From Ehretia macrophylla (Eukaryota; Streptophyta; Magnoliopsida; Boraginales; Ehretiaceae): DNA of 64,000 nucleotides. Positions 48,770 to 59,656 of this stretch are shown here, in pieces. The notes beneath the pieces are model-generated. The model was not told where the DNA came from and did not search any database. It saw only the letters and a program-made list of their open reading frames with translations. The stretch spans positions 40,685,712-40,749,711 of the forward strand of contig CM075783.1 of NCBI GenBank assembly GCA_037974665.1. Direction: 5' to 3'. Positions within the stretch are counted from its first letter, which is position 1; each line of letters opens with the position of its first letter. Made by a program: the position numbers and the translations under genes.

Positions 48770-49498
48770 TAAAGGATCTCATATATTTAGAGCTATGAAC
48801 ATCATCTAGATAAGAATCGAGCGGAAGCGAAACATGACATTCAAAAATTTCTGGAATTCAAAGCATAATGTTCATATGAAACTCTAATCTTGATATCATG
48901 TGATTAACATATGCAAAACATATATATAGTAAGTATATCTATTGGTAAGAGATAGTAAAAGAGTATACCTCTTGTAGACAACTCATGGAAGCCATAGATC
49001 TGAATTTTTGCACACTTGATGGAAAATACCTCCTCTTGAAACCACAGAGCTCTAGTCGGTCCATACGAGCAAAGAATGATTTCTCTGTCTTCATGGATAT
49101 TTTTGTGCTAGATCTACCATGGAAGATTTATGAGTTTGTTTGTGAAAAAGAGAGCAAAACTATTTCCTCTTTTTTTTTGTTCATGGCTACGTTTTTGGTG
49201 AAGAAGAAGCGAAGACAACTTCATCTCTTTTGCTTCATTTTTTAGCCATGTATAGTTCTCTTGATGAGATGAAGAAGACCTTTTATTTTTTATTTTTTCA
49301 GGCATGGAGGCTTCTCTCTTTTGTGTTTCATCCGTGTAGGAGCTTGGAGAGAGAGAAGGTTGACAACCTTTTTCACATGAAACAAAAGACAAGCCATGTT
49401 TCTAGGATGTCTTGTCTCCCCTTTGAAAGAAAAGAGAAGACAAGCTTTCTCAAATTATGGTTGTGTTGTCTAGCTTTTTTTTTTTTGAAAGATAAAAC

Positions 49499-49553
<55 letters not shown>

Positions 49554-50982
49554 TTGTGTAGTATTCTTCCATTAATGTAATAATATTCATACATACATCA
49601 TATGTATATTGTGTAGTATTTATCCACTAAGACATTTAAATATTCAATATAATCACTATTAGTTGAAATTATGAAAACAACCTTTTTATATTTCCACATT
49701 AGTCTCAACACTTAATTATAATTGTTTATTGACCACAATAACTTTTAAATGTCAATCACACCATTGTTAACTCCTTAACAATTCAAGAGAAACACAATAC
49801 TATTGTTAACACTTTAACAATTCAAGAGAAAACTAATTGCAATTATTAACACTTTAACAACTCAAGAGAAACTAAATCAAGCTCAATAGAAAAACCATTC
49901 ACCGTGCTTTATTGTGTGTGACTTTATAGATACATCGCTATATAGCACTGAAGAAATGTTGAACACTTTTAATGTTAATCAAACTATTTAATTTGTTTAG
50001 AGAATATCTCCCGTCATTCTCAAAATACCTTCAGAGTTCTTGAGTGACGTTCTAGCTACCAGCGTATCAAGATAGTTTATAAAGCAATGAAATCTTATTC
50101 AAGTGAATCTATTTATGGTCGGCATTATCGTGTAATCCAATCCTTCCATTAATTGTCACGTCGAGCAAGAACCATGATACGATTAAGTTTATAAACTCAA
50201 TACTATGCATAGATCTAATTGGTGTAATGAGAGATGACACATGGTAAATCCTTTTCTCCATCATTCATATCTTGGCCAAGGATTTCATCATTAAACAACC
50301 AATCTTTGATCCCATAGGACATCGCCTCACGTCGGAGGTTAATGGATCCTCTCTTGACCACTACCTGTCAATCACTATACCAGATGAATAAAACTGCGAG
50401 AGGACGTATCTCATCTCGTTTTTCGAAACAATCATTGTCCAAACGCTAGAATCAAACCCCAATACATATGACAATCGTAATGTCTCAAGTCTAAGGATTA
50501 GATACACAATTGCAACGATTAACAAATTATTAATCCAAAGTCATGTAATTTGTTATTCACGTTACATTTAATGATCGATTCAACTAATAGTCATCCACAT
50601 GTTTGTTAGTCGCATTGCTATGCTGTTATGACACGTGGCTTACCATCCTTTATCATTAACATCTCTATATTAATCAAATGTAACAATACATGTGATACTC
50701 CGTAATTGATTATTAAAGTCCCGATCAAATATTCTAAGGACTATGAACACTTTAAGTATTTATCTTATTAAAGAAATACGCCAACATATTCTAAACGCTT
50801 TTAGAATACATTCCTCTAATGAAAATACTAGGGACTCATTCATACACATAAAGAAGGAGAATATGAATGTCCTAATTATGTCAATATATAAACGATCATA
50901 TAAACACTAATGCCATAAGTAAATGTCAAAATGCCCCAATATATGTCATCCAAATATGTAGTATTAGGGCATATCTCTAACA
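48770..50982 (-). repeat. 5' LTR of the LARD-like element
   Basis: About 2.2 kb, matching 38578-40786, and followed by GAAAC. Confidence 0.9.
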
Positions 50983-52199
50983 GAAACACAAATATGTATC
51001 ATCACATCTTCCATTCTGATATCTGTTGGAGCCATCTAGCCACCATTCCAACAAGAAGAACAGAAAACAGAATTCATTAATCATAACCAAATCAGTACAA
51101 CAAAATGTCCTACTTACTTCATACTAGTCAATACAAAGGCATTTCATTTAACTTATGTGATATATAAATATATGAAACTAATTTATATGCATAACCCATA
51201 AGTAAAATATCCTAAATAACTCTTACCAAATAAAGATTCAATCTTAGATTTTTCCTTCTAATTGGACTGGCTTAAACCTGTTAAAATATAAAAAGAAAAA
51301 TTATTGGTTTGTAATTGAACTTTGAAAGATTAACAAATTTAAAAGACAATTCTACTGTTAGAAGGTGCAATAGATATAACCCCATGCAATGGAAGTTTGG
51401 AGCATGTACTTTTGATATATATATATATATTCTTTGAATCCACATAATTCTTCATGGATTAATCTTTATATCTCCAATATATATCTAAAAGGAATAATCA
51501 CCGCAAATTGGGAATATAGAGGTATTATTTCTACTTATCCAAAAATTGAAAAAGAGATGCCTTTTCTTTTGACTACAATAGAAATCAAAATTATAGTTCA
51601 AATTTTTAAGACAAAAATAGTTAAATAGTGACCTATTGTACACTTCTATTTCTTGAGAGCTTTCTACAAATGCAAATTCGAGTCTATAGCTTTGCATCAA
51701 GAAACCAATATTAGTTCTCTTTCCAACATTTTGCATATATATTAACTATTCTGATTTGGAACCACAAATAGGTTTCATCAAAACAGGCATGGCAAGGTTC
51801 GTATTTCAAGATGAATACAATCCAAGATAGGGAAGAATTGCTGTTGCACAATCAATTTGATTAGTTAGCTCCACATTTGGCCATTTGCAAAGATAACGAT
51901 TCAAGCTGCAGAATCACACAAGGCATGAATAAAATATAACATGCAAGGTGCAAGATCAATTCAAATCATTAAAGTTCCAGCAACAATTTTCAAAGGCTAT
52001 GCAATTGAGGTATTTCCACGAACAGGTAGTGTACAACTGGGATTTCAAAGCCAGATCCTCAAGACAAAACACATGAAATGCATTACAAAAGCAATGAAAA
52101 ATGAAAAGAATTGATTACCACGAAGCACCATAAAGATTCGGCAAAGAGAAAAAGATTCAGTAACAACGATCCGACACATAGTCTCGTAACTGAAGCACC
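50983..52199. other. Continuation of the DNA into which the LARD-like element inserted
   Basis: No gene was recognised. Small direct repeats (gaagcaccayaaagattc) lie near 52121 and 52191. The stretch should be contiguous with 37.3-38.6 kb before the retrotransposon inserted. Confidence 0.45.
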
Positions 52200-52775
52200 A
52201 CAAAGATTCTGCAATTTTCCACAAAAAAAAAAATTAATAATAAACTCTAATTCAACCCTTATTCTATTGAAATCAATAATAAAAAAATTAAACAAAAAAA
52301 TTTCGAAAATAAAAAATAAAAATCTTAAATTTTTGTAAGAAAGTCCAAAAATTAAAAAATAAAGAAATCCCAAAATCAAAAAAAATAAAAAAATAAAAAA
52401 AAAACCGAAAATAAAAAAGAAATAAAATCTGAAATTAAAAAAAATCCAAAAATTCAAATATAAAACAAAATACTTAAATTAAAACAAAAAATAGTAATCA
52501 AAAAATTAAGCAAAAAATAAATCCAAAAATAAAAAATAAATAAATATATGAAATTTAAATAAAATCAGAAAATAAATAAAAAAAAAAAACACAAAAAAGA
52601 AAAACCAGAAAATAAAAAATGAAAACTAAAGAAGACAAATATATATATATACATCTATATATATATATAGATGTATGACGGATGAATATGTAATGAATAC
52701 GTACATATATGTGTATATATATATATGGATTCATACATATATAATGAATCCGTGCATATATGTGTATATACGCTG
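52200..52775. repeat. A-rich and TA-rich low-complexity DNA
   Basis: Runs of aaaataaaa dominate 52220-52640. TA-repeat and hairpin-forming tatacatcta/tagatgta tracts follow at 52640-52775. Long ORFs here are composition artefacts. Confidence 0.85.
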
Positions 52776-52957
52776 TGGGTCACGAGGAAGGGTGATGGAG
52801 TGGCGAAGTTGGTGCTGATCCAATTGATGGGTTGGCTGCGGGGTCGTGGGGTAAATATGGGGTCGAGGGGTGGGAGATGGCTGCGAGGTTGCGGGGTAGA
52901 GGTGGGGGGTGGCTGCGAGGTGATTAGCCCTAATTTATTTTTATTTATATTGAGTGG

Positions 52958-53520
52958 ATAGAGACGACCCGGTCCATCTCTATTTATGGAGAAGGACCGG
53001 GCCATCTCCATCTTTTAAATTGGATCAACTCTTAGGGTTGATCCAATTTATTTTTCTTTTTATTTTTAATGTGGGTGGAGATAGATTGGGCCGTCTCTAT
53101 CTTTTATTTTAATTTTTTTCTTTTTTTTAATGTTGGTGGAGATGGCCCCCGTCTCCATCTATTTTAATTTTAATTTTTTTTAATGTTGGGTGGAGACGGA
53201 CCGGGCCTTGTCCATAAATGGAGACAGACCGGGCTGTCTCTATCTTTTATTTTAATTTTTTTTAATGTTTGGTGGAGACGGAATGGGTCGTCTCCATCTT
53301 GATCCAATTTTTTTTTTTTTTTTCTCTTTAATGTTGGTGGTGACGGCCCAATCCGTCTCCATAAATGGAGATAGACCGGGCCGTCTCCATCTTTTAAATT
53401 GGATCAGCTCTTGGGGCTGATCCAATTTATTTTAATCTATTTTAATTTTTTTATTTTTTTTAATTTTTAATGTTGGTTGGATACAGCCCTATATTTTTGT
53501 CTCTAAAAAAAATATTTTTT
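52958..53520. repeat. Array of palindromic GGAGACGG...CCGTCTCC repeats
   Basis: Degenerate units with the core ggagacggaccgggccgtct recur about eight times, often linked by tttttaatgttggtgg. A larger block, ttggatcarctcttrgggytga, also occurs twice (about 53021 and 53398). Dense subterminal repeats of this kind are typical of CACTA elements, and related ggagacgaaggcccag motifs follow the CACTA end at 58318. No CACTA terminus is present nearby. Confidence 0.7.
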
Positions 53521-53846
53521 TTCTTTGTTATAATTATTTAAGACATAAAAATTACATATTAAAATACTTTGATTAAATTTTTCAAAAACATGTGAAAATA
53601 TTGTGTGAATTATATTTTTTTTGACTTTTTATCAAACTACAAATATCCGAATTAGTAGGTATATTTTTTTTTTGTAACTAAAATAAATATATAAAAATAG
53701 AATTTAAATGAAGTTAATTCATTAATAAATCTTAAGTTTTTATTATGAACAAAAAATTTACGACTACGTAGTAATACAAAAAATTGGTTAATTAAATAAT
53801 TAATTTATATTTTAATCTTATATTAATTAATATGAATTATATTTGT

Positions 53847-54267
53847 AAATCTATGAACTACTACGAACAACATGCACATAAGCGGGTCCGTCCCTTCTCT
53901 AAACTAGCTCAAAAAAATTGGAGTTTCGTGCACTGTGCTTCCTTTATCATTTCATAACTCGGATAAATTCTAAATTAACAACTGAAAAAAATATTATTTT
54001 AAAGTAGGATAAAAATTAAGAAATAAGTAAATAAATAGGTAAAAACCTGAACTAAAGAGGGCCTGCTGAGGCCAATGTTAGAGAGGGCATTAGCAAGACG
54101 GTCTGAAACGCTAAGAGACGTCAACGAAACGCTTTCGTCAGCAAAGAATTTATTTATAAGCACATAAAAATAAATCAATAGAAAGCGTAAATGATTTTAG
54201 TAGAATTACAGTATAATAAACAATAATTAGGTGAATAAAAAACTTATGCTATATGACGAATAATAAC
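53847..54267. repeat. Duplicated segment, copy 2, block A2
   Basis: Matches 35483-36400 without the 484-bp Mutator-like element. It ends at gaataataac, exactly where copy 1 continues into block B1; here a 2.6-kb insert follows. Confidence 0.85.
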
Positions 54268-54717
54268 GGCATAAATGCACTAACAAGAGACTTAAACATT
54301 CGTATTGATTTAACAAGGCAAAATTAACTCAGCATCTACCTAAACATTTGTATTGATTTAACTCGGCAAAATTAACTCAGCATCCACCGCTTAACTGCCT
54401 ATTATTTACTAGCATTTGATTTTGATTTAACCAGAGACTGGAAATTACTTAGGCACCTTCAAATTGCGATTCAAAGCGACAACCGCAGAAGCAAGGGCTT
54501 GAGATTGACTCTCCAAAGAACGTGAAATTTCCTTTAAAGCCTTCACTTTTTGGCTTTCTTCTTTCCTGAGCTTCTTATAGACCTTCTCCCCAGAGTTATA
54601 GAGCGTAGTATATGAAACTATTATCGTTGTGGCCCTTTGGTTATTCTTACTCCAGATACCAAATGGATTCCACTTGTTTTCCTTCTCGTTAGGGTCGAGG
54701 GTGGGGTTCGGGATGGG

Positions 54718-55780
54718 CAGAGGCGGTCCCAGGAGGGGACCGAGGAAGCCCGGGTCTCCCCAACCTCCAACCAAAAAAAAAAAAATTGAGTACAAATTTT
54801 TTCTCCCCCCCCTCCCCCTCCCCCTCCCCCTCCCCAACGTCTAATAGCCAACCAAAAGAAATTTTAACATTTTCATCATTTTTCAATTTTTTCATCATTT
54901 CACTTCACATTTTTTAAATTTTTTAGCCTTCCCTTTTTCTTTAACATCTAACTTTAGTTATTTTTTAACTTTTTCATCATTTCATTTACTTGTACTTTAA
55001 AAAAAAAAACTAATCTAATATCTTTCTTCTCCTAGCCGAAATATAACATTAATTGAATTCCTCTTTTTCTATCTTCTTCATCTCCCACTGTGCCTAAGCT
55101 TCTTCCTAAAATTTTAAGTCTCGCAAGATAAATCATACACTAATATAGATACACAAAGTTAAGGTAATATATCATGAAAAAATTGTATTATATTTATTTA
55201 TTAATTTTTTCTTGGCTATATATCATTTTATGCATAATTTGTTTTATCAATGTTATTTTTTTTAATGAGTAATAGGTGAACATTGTAAGGCAGACACTAG
55301 TAAGTGGCTAAGGTAAATAATTTGACTGAAATACTTATCGAAATATTTTTTGGTGTATACTTTTTTTTGTTAATTATATTTTAATGGCCAATTTAATGTA
55401 ATAAATAGATAAATTTAATGGATAAATTTCAGTAAGGTATAATTTATTTAATGTTTTGCTAGTTAATTTTAGATCTTTTTATACATCAAAATTAAGGGTT
55501 CTTCATTATGATTAGAATTTTATACATCAAAATTAAGGGTTCTTCATTATGATTAGAATTTTATACATCAAAATTAAGGGTTCTTCATTATGATTAGAAT
55601 GATTAAAGACATAAATATAGTTTGAAATTCTATATAGAGTTTTTACACATATATATAGCTAAATAGAATTTTTTACACTTATTTATGTTTAAAATATTTG
55701 TTATCTAAAAAACACATAACCAAATTTTCTTAATTAAATTTTGCCCCCCTCCCAATACTAATTTCCTGGATCCGCCCCTG
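54718..55780. mobile_element. Non-autonomous hAT element, 1063 bp
   Basis: The ends are CAGAGGCGGTCCCAGGA and the reverse complement of CAGGGGCGGATCCAGGA, typical hAT terminal repeats. The flanking 8 bp are gggatggg (54710-54717) and gggatagg (55781-55788), matching at 7 of 8 positions, as expected for hAT target duplications. There is no transposase. The interior contains three 41-bp tandem units. Confidence 0.85.
55481..55603. repeat. Three tandem 41-bp units
   Basis: The unit atacatcaaaattaagggtt plus 21 bp starts at 55481, 55522 and 55563 with almost no differences. Confidence 0.92.
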
Positions 55781-56560
55781 GGGATAGGATTCAATGGAGT
55801 GGACGCCATGGATTTCTTTTTAGAAGCTTTTTCTAAAATTTTAGCAAGTTGTTTGGAGACGAAGAGATGATTAACATGCTTAAATAGAGTGGTACTTGGC
55901 CCTTCTAACACCACTCGTAAGCTAGGCCCATACTGTAAAACGAATGGTTTTGGGGGGTAGAAGGTTGGGGGGGGTTGTGTGTGTGTTTTTCCGGGGGTTG
56001 TGCTTGTGTTTATCGCTTGTCTTTCTATTATGGGTTGTTCTTCCCACCATTTGTCAGCACATCTTTCTGTATCTAATATGCACGCGCTTCATATAAATAC
56101 TTTATGTGGTGAAAGCATGTACAACACGCGCTGGCTTAAGGCATACTTTTATATTGTTAGTGTACTAATAATGAGCAAATTGTTGATGGAGGTGTGTGGT
56201 ACGTGAATCTCTTTATAAAAATTAAAACTTTTTCGTAATGATGAGGAGGAGGGAGGAGGGAGGAGGGAGGAGGGAGGAGAGGGGAGAGGTGGGGGGAGTG
56301 TGTGTAAAGTCCGGAAAACCCTCACTAAATTTTGATCTCCGGTGCTATCTCTTTCCGCTCTCCGACTAGAACCTAAAAGGCGATCTACCTTGGGCCTTTC
56401 CACTCTACCAAATCAAGGGAAACTCTCTACGATACAAACCTTATAGACCCATTAACTCTTTACTATTTTTAGACGACTAGGAATGTCTTCTCAGACAAAT
56501 AAAGGTCCTTTCGGGTTCTAATTATTTGCCGTAAAATATTTTTTAATTTTTTGGTGTTTA
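55781..56560. other. Mixed low-complexity DNA beside the unknown exon
   Basis: Beyond the exon (to 55939), this holds a G/T-rich run near 55950-56000 and a GGAGGGA purine repeat at 56245-56305. No other gene was seen. Confidence 0.5.
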
Positions 56561-56574
56561 ATAATATTGAAAAA

Positions 56575-56790
56575 TTAGATTGGCTTGGATTTCAGATAAT
56601 GGAATCATTGGCCATGGAAAATCAGTAGATTGGAAAACACAAATGGAAACTCACTGCAGTATCAAAGGCGTCAAGATTTTCCTATAGATAACAAAAAGTA
56701 CTGTTATTCTCTGAACATTGAAGAGAGAAGGAGATACCTCGTCCGAGTTACATTCATGTATGGCAACTTATTATCTTTGAATATTGAATA
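56575..56790 (+). pseudogene. Malectin-like receptor kinase (LRR-RLK) exon fragment
   Basis: The sequence reads GISDNGIIGHGKSVD-like (WISDNGIIGHGKSVD), then in another frame ENTNGNSLQYQRRQDFPIDN and KKYCYSLNIEERRRYLVRVT, FMYGNL. This matches the N-terminal extracellular malectin-like domain of plant LRR receptor kinases, where FPID(S/N)KKYCY and EERRRYLVRATF are conserved. One frameshift separates the two parts. Signal peptide, LRRs and kinase are missing. Confidence 0.7.
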
Positions 56791-56851
56791 TGTGACACTT
56801 TTAGCCCCCTTTCACTTTTCGTTTAAAATTTGACAACATAAACAAAAAGAC

Positions 56852-57354
56852 ATACAATTACGTAATGATTACGTGTTTTTTCAACAAATTTTAAACAAAA
56901 TGAAGTCAAAAAAGATTAACGATGTTATATATTCAAAAGATAAAGAACTACAAGATTACACTTTTAAAGATAATAGACTATACCATTATATCAAACACGC
57001 TAAAGATAAAGTATTAAATTGGGTATTAGCCCTCAATATTTTAACTTATAAGCCAAACTCATATCTATGTCTCCAACGACATTAGAACATCAACTATGAG
57101 TATGAGTTTTACACTTATGCATACAAGTAACCTAAATCTTTCTCTTCTTTCTTCTTTTTCAAGTAAGAAATTTGCATCTTAAACTCATATCATGTCACAT
57201 GACATCTTTGCAGAACACATTTTTGACTCCGGATCTTATCTCAGTTGAAAAGGTTGAGTTTCATCTCATTATAGCACCAGTAAAAGAGTCCTATGACCTA
57301 GCTCAAGCTGCATTCATGGTGCCTGAGGGAATTAAAGTTCGTTTGAAGGTATGT
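56852..57354. repeat. Duplicated segment, copy 2, block B2
   Basis: Matches 36401-36902. Where copy 1 is cut by a CACTA end after aaggtatgt, this copy continues into gtggtgtggctagag, which appears to be the pre-insertion sequence. Confidence 0.85.
57214..57348 (+). pseudogene. Exon-like piece of unidentified gene (in block B2)
   Basis: Bounded by catctttgcag and gtatgtg splice-like sites, it has exactly 45 codons: NTFLTPDLISVEKVEFHLII, APVKESYDLAQAAFMVPEGI, KVRLK. The family was not recognised. The paralogue at 36762-36896 has lost the acceptor. No neighbouring exons could be supported. Confidence 0.4.
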
Positions 57355-58317
57355 GTGGTGTGGCTAGAGAACACCATTGATGGGAATGGCACAAGTGATG
57401 CTGCATTAATGCCCTAGAAGAACTTCATAGATGTTGTGGAAGTCAAGAGATCATCAACTTCACCTTCTTGGTGGACTCTATGCAAGATGACAGATAGAGG
57501 AGCCATTTTGGTGAGGCTGATGAGCATATTGCTTGGCGATCCAAGTCCGGAAACATAAATAATTATCTAATGTTACAGATGAAACAAGTTTTCAATATGA
57601 TATTTGGATTAGATGCAATAAACTTGAAGCAATAATAATCTCTATGCTAGATATACGAGGGAGTTATGAAGTTTAATATCGATGTAATAATTTCTAATCC
57701 CTCAGGAATAAATGGCTGTAATGACCATAAGAATAAAAAATCTTGCGGGAATTTCAGATAGTGAAAGTATTGTGGCAAGTCCAAGTAACATTAGAAAAAG
57801 TAGGTTTTCCTGTTTTAGCAAAGGAAAGAAGTTTTGTTTTTATGAATGTAAGACAAAAATATAAATTGCAGGTCATGCAATATTAGCAGAGATAAAACAT
57901 TATATTTAGTATTATTAAGTTAGCTTTTATTCTTTCATTATTGATGAGATCAAACACACAAAACGAATTGATGAGGTGAATCCAAGTTTATAATTATCGT
58001 ATATTTAAGAAGTAACACTCTTTCTACTGAACTTTAAAACTTAAATAAATCTATAATCACTAGCAACCTAGCTCTAAATAATTATATACCACAATCATGG
58101 ATTATATAGAACAAGAACAATTAAGATCTCGAAAAGATATAATGCTTCCACTACATAAATCCAGACAAGAAAACAAGTCTTAACCACATAAATAAATCTA
58201 GATGTCAACACTTATTCAAAATAAAGGTTCCAAGATGGAATTATAAAGATCTTTTTCTTGCTCAGCGAATAAACCCTTTCATTTTACAATAAAAAACATT
58301 ACAGCAAAAGCATGTAC
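57355..58317. other. Unassigned DNA after block B2
   Basis: AT-rich, with no recognised gene. The first 200 bp have coding-like composition (WLENTIDGNGTSDAALMP, then a stop) and may continue the unidentified gene of block B2. Confidence 0.4.
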
Positions 58318-58450
58318 CACTACAAGAAAAAACTATTTTTTACAACAAAAATTTTATTCCGTCGTGAAAATTGCGATGGAATGGAGACGAAGGCCCAGAA
58401 TGGAGATGGAACCAAAGATCCGTCTCCAAGTTGGAGACTGAACCAAATAT
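58318..58450 (+). mobile_element. Second CACTA transposon end
   Basis: CACTACAAGAAAAAACTATT is a canonical CACTA terminus. The next 130 bp hold ggagacgaaggcccag, ggagatgg and ccgtctccaag motifs like those in the 52.96-53.5 kb array. The opposite end is not in the window. A LINE fragment follows directly. Confidence 0.6.
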
Positions 58451-59656
58451 TCCAGTATTTACTTAGGACAACATTCTCCAATTTACTCCTATATTTACGT
58501 AGTAAGCTAATTTTACCTTTAAGACAATTCTATCCTTAATATGCTCTTTCATTTGTGGGGTAAAACCAAAGATCCTACCTTTCTATTCAAGCCAGACATT
58601 GTAAACATAAGCATTGAAAGCAACTTTAGTAAAGGTAGTCTTGAGGCTTTACTCAATTTATCTACCCACAACTCCCAACAAAGATTCAGGTTGCCACTTC
58701 TTAGTTTATCAGTGCACCACTTCTAAATACAATTAGTAAATGGGCGCTCAAAGAACAAATGATCTTTACAATCCATTCCCACTCCACAAAAAAACACAGC
58801 TAAACTTTGAAATAGAACCCTATTTAAAGAGGCGCATCCTAGTTGCAAGTTTATCAAGAATGGCAAGCCAAGTACAGAAGCTATGTCGTGGAATGATTGC
58901 TAGATCCTAAATCAGTTCAGCCCTACTTATAACTTCAACATGTCTTTTAAGGATTGCATCCCAGGTTGTATAAAAGTTGAATGTACCAGTGGAACCAACA
59001 GTCCACATAATCTTGTCCTCCATATTTTTTGTAAGAGAGAAGTCCACCAAGGTCTTAATCCACCTTAGTTGATCAGGCCAAATCCAGTTACATTCGTGAA
59101 TAAAATCCGCAACTCTGGCAAAAACATCAGGATTAAATATGTTAGAATTCTTGGCAACATCTGCAAGACTGCCAACAAATAGCCAAGGATCCAAAATAAG
59201 AATGTACGACGACCATTAGGAACAATGTGGCGGATAAGCTTACAAGCCATCGATCTACATTGGAGTAACTTTCTCTAGGTCCATGTTGCATTGGACGGGA
59301 TATCGATACTCCAAATATTAACTCAGTCCAAAAGTACACAGTTAACCCAATATCCCCAAAGAGAGTGACTATCATAGTAAGTATGACAAAATTGTTTCAG
59401 CAGTGCAACTTGATTAACATCACCAAGACTACAGATTCCCAAACCACCTTCCTTCTTAGGTTTACAGACCTTAGGCTAAGCCACTTTCGCTCCTTTAGCA
59501 TTGTTACTACTACATTTTCAAAGAAAAGCAGCAAATTTTTTCTCAATCTCTTCAATAACTCCCATTGGTAACATAAACACATTGCACCAATATGATGTAA
59601 TACTGTGGAGAACAGAGTTAATGAGCTAAAGTCTACCTGTGAGCAATAAAATTTTG
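58450..59656 (-). mobile_element. L1-type LINE fragment (RT tail and zf-RVT region)
   Basis: The minus strand reads LINSVLHSITSYWCNVFMLP, then a KKEGGLGICSLGDVNQVALL block, later MWTVGSTGTFNFYTTWDAIL and CTWLAILDKLATRMRLF with CGVGMDCKDHLFFE, and finally NVWLE and IKDRI motifs. This is the C-terminal end of plant L1 ORF2 with its zinc-binding (zf-RVT) domain. Several frameshifts and stops are present. On its 5' side it is cut by the LTR of the Copia element, so the core reverse transcriptase is not visible. Confidence 0.8.

Larger units (their letters stand above)
38578..50982 (-). mobile_element. Large LTR element without coding capacity (LARD-like fossil)
   Basis: The LTRs are 38578-40786 (3') and 48770-50982 (5'), about 2.2 kb each. 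The target duplication GAAAC lies at 38573-38577 and 50983-50987. A purine-rich tract next to the left LTR (agtgcaagtgagagat on the minus strand) and a degenerate tRNA-Met-like primer site by the right LTR indicate minus orientation and a Copia-type origin. The interior (about 8 kb) contains no recognisable gag or pol. About 2.5 kb of it is a later solo LTR. LTR divergence is roughly 5% by eye, with one indel of about 75 bp. Confidence 0.85.
54445..55939 (-). pseudogene. Terminal exon of an unidentified gene, split by a hAT element
   Basis: The exon seems to begin after a pyrimidine-rich cgttttacag acceptor (55940) with YGPSLRVVLEGPSTTLFKHV, continues LAKILEKASKKK to STPLNPIP, and is then interrupted by the hAT element at 54718-55780. 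It resumes NPTLDPNEKENKWNPFGIWS, RATTIIVSYTTLYNSGEKVY and a Lys/Glu-rich helical tail to NRNLKVPK and stop at 54445. Both copies of the 8-bp target duplication are in the same frame, so removing the transposon and one duplication copy leaves one open frame of about 140 codons. The C-terminus looks alpha-helical and charged. The family was not recognised. Confidence 0.55.
54268..56851. other. 2.6-kb insert separating blocks A2 and B2
   Basis: Defined by comparison with the contiguous copy 1. It contains a terminal exon of an unknown gene split by a hAT element, and a malectin-like receptor-kinase fragment. The ends show no terminal inverted repeat, Helitron end or target duplication. Either copy 2 gained it or copy 1 lost it. 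Confidence 0.65.

Noticed and set aside
52083-52457. 124-codon Phe-rich minus-strand ORF
   Set aside because: It is the translation of A-rich low-complexity DNA.
53495-53525. Possible right end of the CACTA element that begins at 36903
   Set aside because: The sequence is T-rich but lacks a GTAGTG terminus, and what follows is not the pre-insertion sequence predicted from block B2.
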